Positions 39,680-41,531 of a stretch of 41,531 nucleotides of DNA are shown here, in pieces (the stretch's first letter is position 1; the number at the start of each line of letters is the position of its first letter). The DNA is from Dactylosporangium sucinum (GTDB lineage: Bacteria; Actinomycetota; Actinomycetes; Mycobacteriales; Micromonosporaceae). Made by a program: the position numbers and the translations under genes. Under the pieces are notes generated by a model that was given only the letters and a program-made list of their open reading frames with translations, made no database searches and was not told the origin of the DNA. The stretch lies in contig NZ_BMPI01000045.1 of NCBI RefSeq assembly GCF_014647515.1, positions 1 through 41,531 of the forward strand, written 5' to 3'.

Positions 39680-41531
39680 GTGATGACTCGCCTCGCGCTG
39701 CGGTCCCTGCGCCACCGTCCCGGCACCGCCGTGGCCACCCTGGTCGCGCTGACGGCCGGCGTCGCGATCCTGCTTGCGATGGGTTCCCTCGTCGAGTCGG
39801 GGCTGCGGTTCTCGGTCGCGCCCGACCGCTATGCCGCCGCCGACGCCGTCGTCGCCCGGCCCGACCTGACCGTCACCGGCACCGATCTCGACGGCTCGGC
39901 GACGACGTCGACCGTGGCGCTGCCCGAGGGCGGCACCGTGCCGCTGGACCTGGCCGACCGGCTCCGCGCGGTCCCGGGCGTCACCGCGGTCGTCCCCGAC
40001 GTGACGATCCCGGTGGTCGCCGGCGGGGTGCCGGTGTCCGGCCACGGCTGGATCGGCGCCGCGCCCTTCGGCGACGACGAGGTCCTCGTCTCCGCCGCCC
40101 TGCGGCCCGGCGACACCATCGAGCTGACCGTCGGCGGGGTCGCGCGGCGGTATCGGGTGAGCGGCGTCGTCGACGGCCCCGGCGTGTACTTCACCACCGC
40201 CCGCGCGCTCGCCCTCAACCCCCGCCCCGGCCGGGCCGACGCACTCGCCGTGACCGGCCGCTTCGACCCCGCCGAGCTGCAACGGGCCGCGGCCGGTTTC
40301 GAGGTGTACCGCGGCGCCGCCCGCGGCCGGGCCGAGCACCCCGAGGGCGCCCGGGCGGCGGCGGTGCTCGTCGAGGTTGGCGCGGCCTTCGGCGGCTACG
40401 TGGTCCTGCTCGTCGGGTTCGTCGTCGCCGGCACCGTGGGCCTCGCCGTCCGGCAGCGCCGCCGCGAGCTGGCCGTGCTGCGGGCCGTCGCCGCCACCCG
40501 CGGCCAGGTCCGCCGGCTCGTCCTCGTCGAGGTGGCCGCGCTCGGCCTCGCCGGCGCCGCCCTGGGCCTGCCGCTCGGCTGGCTGGCCGGCCGCTGGGTG
40601 CGGGCCGGGCTGGTCGAGCGCGGCGCCGTCCCGGCCGGCTTCCCGTTCCGCGACGGCCTGCTCGCCGCACCGGCGGTCGTCGCGACCGTGCTGCTCGTCG
40701 CGGCCGTCGCCGCGGTGGTGGGCGCCCGGCGCGCGGGCCGCCCGCCGGCGCGCGCCCGCGGACGCGTCCGGGCCGGGTTCGGCCTCGCCGCCCTGGCCGG
40801 CGCGGCGGCGCTGGTCGTGGTCACCGCCGTCACCGGCGGGACGACGGCGATCGCGTCCGCGACCGGCCTGCTGTACCTGCTGGTGCTCGCCGTCGCCCTG
40901 CTCGCCCCGTGGATCAACGCCGGGGCCGCCCGGCTGCTCGGCCCGAGCCTGCGCCGGCTGTGGGGCGCCGCCGGCCGCCTGGCCGCGGCCAACCTGCGGG
41001 CCAACGCCCGCGGCACGGTCACCGTCCTCACCGCCCTGGTGCTGGCCGTCGGCCTGGGCGGCTCGGTCTGGTTCCTGCAGGACAACCTGGAGCGCGAGAC
41101 GGTCGCCCAGCACCGCGCCGGCACCGTGGCGTCCCTGGCGGTGGTCGCGCCGGGCGGCCTGCCGCCGTCCGCGGCCGAGGAGCTGCGCCGCCTGCCCGGC
41201 GTGGCGGCCGCGACGGGCGTGCACCGCACGGCGGTGGTGGTCCGGGTGCTCGACGGCGCCGAGCCGGTGCCGGCCCAGGCCGTGGACCCGCTCGACCTCC
41301 CGTCGACGCTGGACCTGCGGGTCCGCCGCGGCAGCCTGGCCGGCCTGGACGCGACGAGCGTGGCGGTGTCGTCGCTGCAGGCGTCGACCCACGGCTGGGA
41401 CGTCGGCGACCAGGTCTCACTCTGGCTGGGCGACGGCACCCCGGCGCGGCTGCGGGTGGCCGCCGTGTACGACCGCGGCCTGGCCTTCGGCGACGTGACC
41501 CTGGCCCGCGCGACGGTCGCCGGCCACACCG
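39680..41531 (+). CDS. FtsX-like ABC transporter permease, cut by the window end
   Basis: At least 617 residues, open to the window edge. The N-terminus TRLALRSLRHRPGTAVATLV and one membrane helix are followed by a large exported domain (about 45-230, with LRAVPGVTAVVPD), then an FtsX core with helices around 236-258, 285-310 and 330-350 and the loop VRQRRRELAVLRAVAATRGQ (about 260-279). A second half repeats the plan (AAANLRANARGTVTVLTALV, then LRRLPGVAAATGV), so it is a duplicated MacB/FtsX-type permease of roughly 800 residues. Such proteins work with an ATPase in lipoprotein or peptide export or envelope stress; no ATPase is in the window. Start: GTG 39680 or ATG 39683. Confidence 0.88.
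   Translation, partial: MMTRLALRSLRHRPGTAVATLVALTAGVAILLAMGSLVESGLRFSVAPDRYAAADAVVARPDLTVTGTDLDGSATTSTVALPEGGTVPLDLADRLRAVPGVTAVVPDVTIPVVAGGVPVSGHGWIGAAPFGDDEVLVSAALRPGDTIELTVGGVARRYRVSGVVDGPGVYFTTARALALNPRPGRADALAVTGRFDPAELQRAAAGFEVYRGAARGRAEHPEGARAAAVLVEVGAAFGGYVVLLVGFVVAGTVGLAVRQRRRELAVLRAVAATRGQVRRLVLVEVAALGLAGAALGLPLGWLAGRWVRAGLVERGAVPAGFPFRDGLLAAPAVVATVLLVAAVAAVVGARRAGRPPARARGRVRAGFGLAALAGAAALVVVTAVTGGTTAIASATGLLYLLVLAVALLAPWINAGAARLLGPSLRRLWGAAGRLAAANLRANARGTVTVLTALVLAVGLGGSVWFLQDNLERETVAQHRAGTVASLAVVAPGGLPPSAAEELRRLPGVAAATGVHRTAVVVRVLDGAEPVPAQAVDPLDLPSTLDLRVRRGSLAGLDATSVAVSSLQASTHGWDVGDQVSLWLGDGTPARLRVAAVYDRGLAFGDVTLARATVAGHT

Noticed and set aside
1..41531. Phage defence island, biosynthetic gene cluster, CRISPR array or prophage
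   Set aside because: No repeat-spacer pattern, no PKS/NRPS, integrase, restriction or phage structural gene; the functions are mainly metabolic, regulatory and envelope-related.

Overview
The window is very GC-rich DNA (well over 70% G+C by eye) with almost exclusively G/C third codon positions, many GTG and TTG starts and many genes that look leaderless. This points to a filamentous actinomycete. A palindromic repeat at 10417-10496 resembles interspersed repeats I remember from Micromonosporaceae, so that family is my best guess (inference from memory, not tested). I see no rRNA, tRNA, CRISPR array, transposase or prophage gene.

Left part (1-10.4 kb): a sugar-acid catabolic locus built around one divergent promoter region (5453-5663). 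Leftward run a Gfo/Idh/MocA oxidoreductase, uronate isomerase, an L-fuconate dehydratase-like enolase-superfamily enzyme and a fructuronate reductase-like dehydrogenase. Rightward run a LacI-type repressor, a sugar-binding lipoprotein, two ABC permeases and a small YesL-like membrane protein. Each promoter carries its own LacI-type palindrome, so one repressor probably controls uptake and catabolism together. The transporter ATPase is not in the window.

Middle part (10.4-20.9 kb): the most unusual gene is 10620-13217. It encodes an 865-residue protein that joins a DUF504 (RNA repair) domain, an EEP nuclease/phosphatase domain of CCR4 type, a 2H phosphoesterase domain and a eukaryote-like poly(A) polymerase, so chemistries for trimming, resolving and extending RNA 3' ends sit on one chain. 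Next come an unrecognised protein, a tandem duplication of a two-gene module (SigE-family sigma factor plus a membrane-anchored beta-propeller-like protein) with a shared promoter motif, and a transmembrane Hsp70-like protein. An AraC regulator converges on a RibD/DHFR-like reductase.

Right part (21-41.5 kb): a PfkB kinase and a nitronate monooxygenase-like flavoprotein; a membrane protein; a GAF protein fused to a kinase fold that lacks its catalytic residues, divergent from a large LuxR (LAL) regulator; a methyltransferase with an alpha/beta hydrolase; a NarL-type two-component system; a secreted M4 metalloprotease; a branched-polyamine-synthase-like protein with an MFS transporter; a TetR repressor divergent from a GH3 beta-glucosidase; and an FtsX-like ABC permease cut by the window end.

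At least eight genes have a TANNNT box 6-8 nt before the start codon and no Shine-Dalgarno sequence, suggesting widespread leaderless expression. No computed search was available: family names rest on motifs read by eye and on memory of the families.
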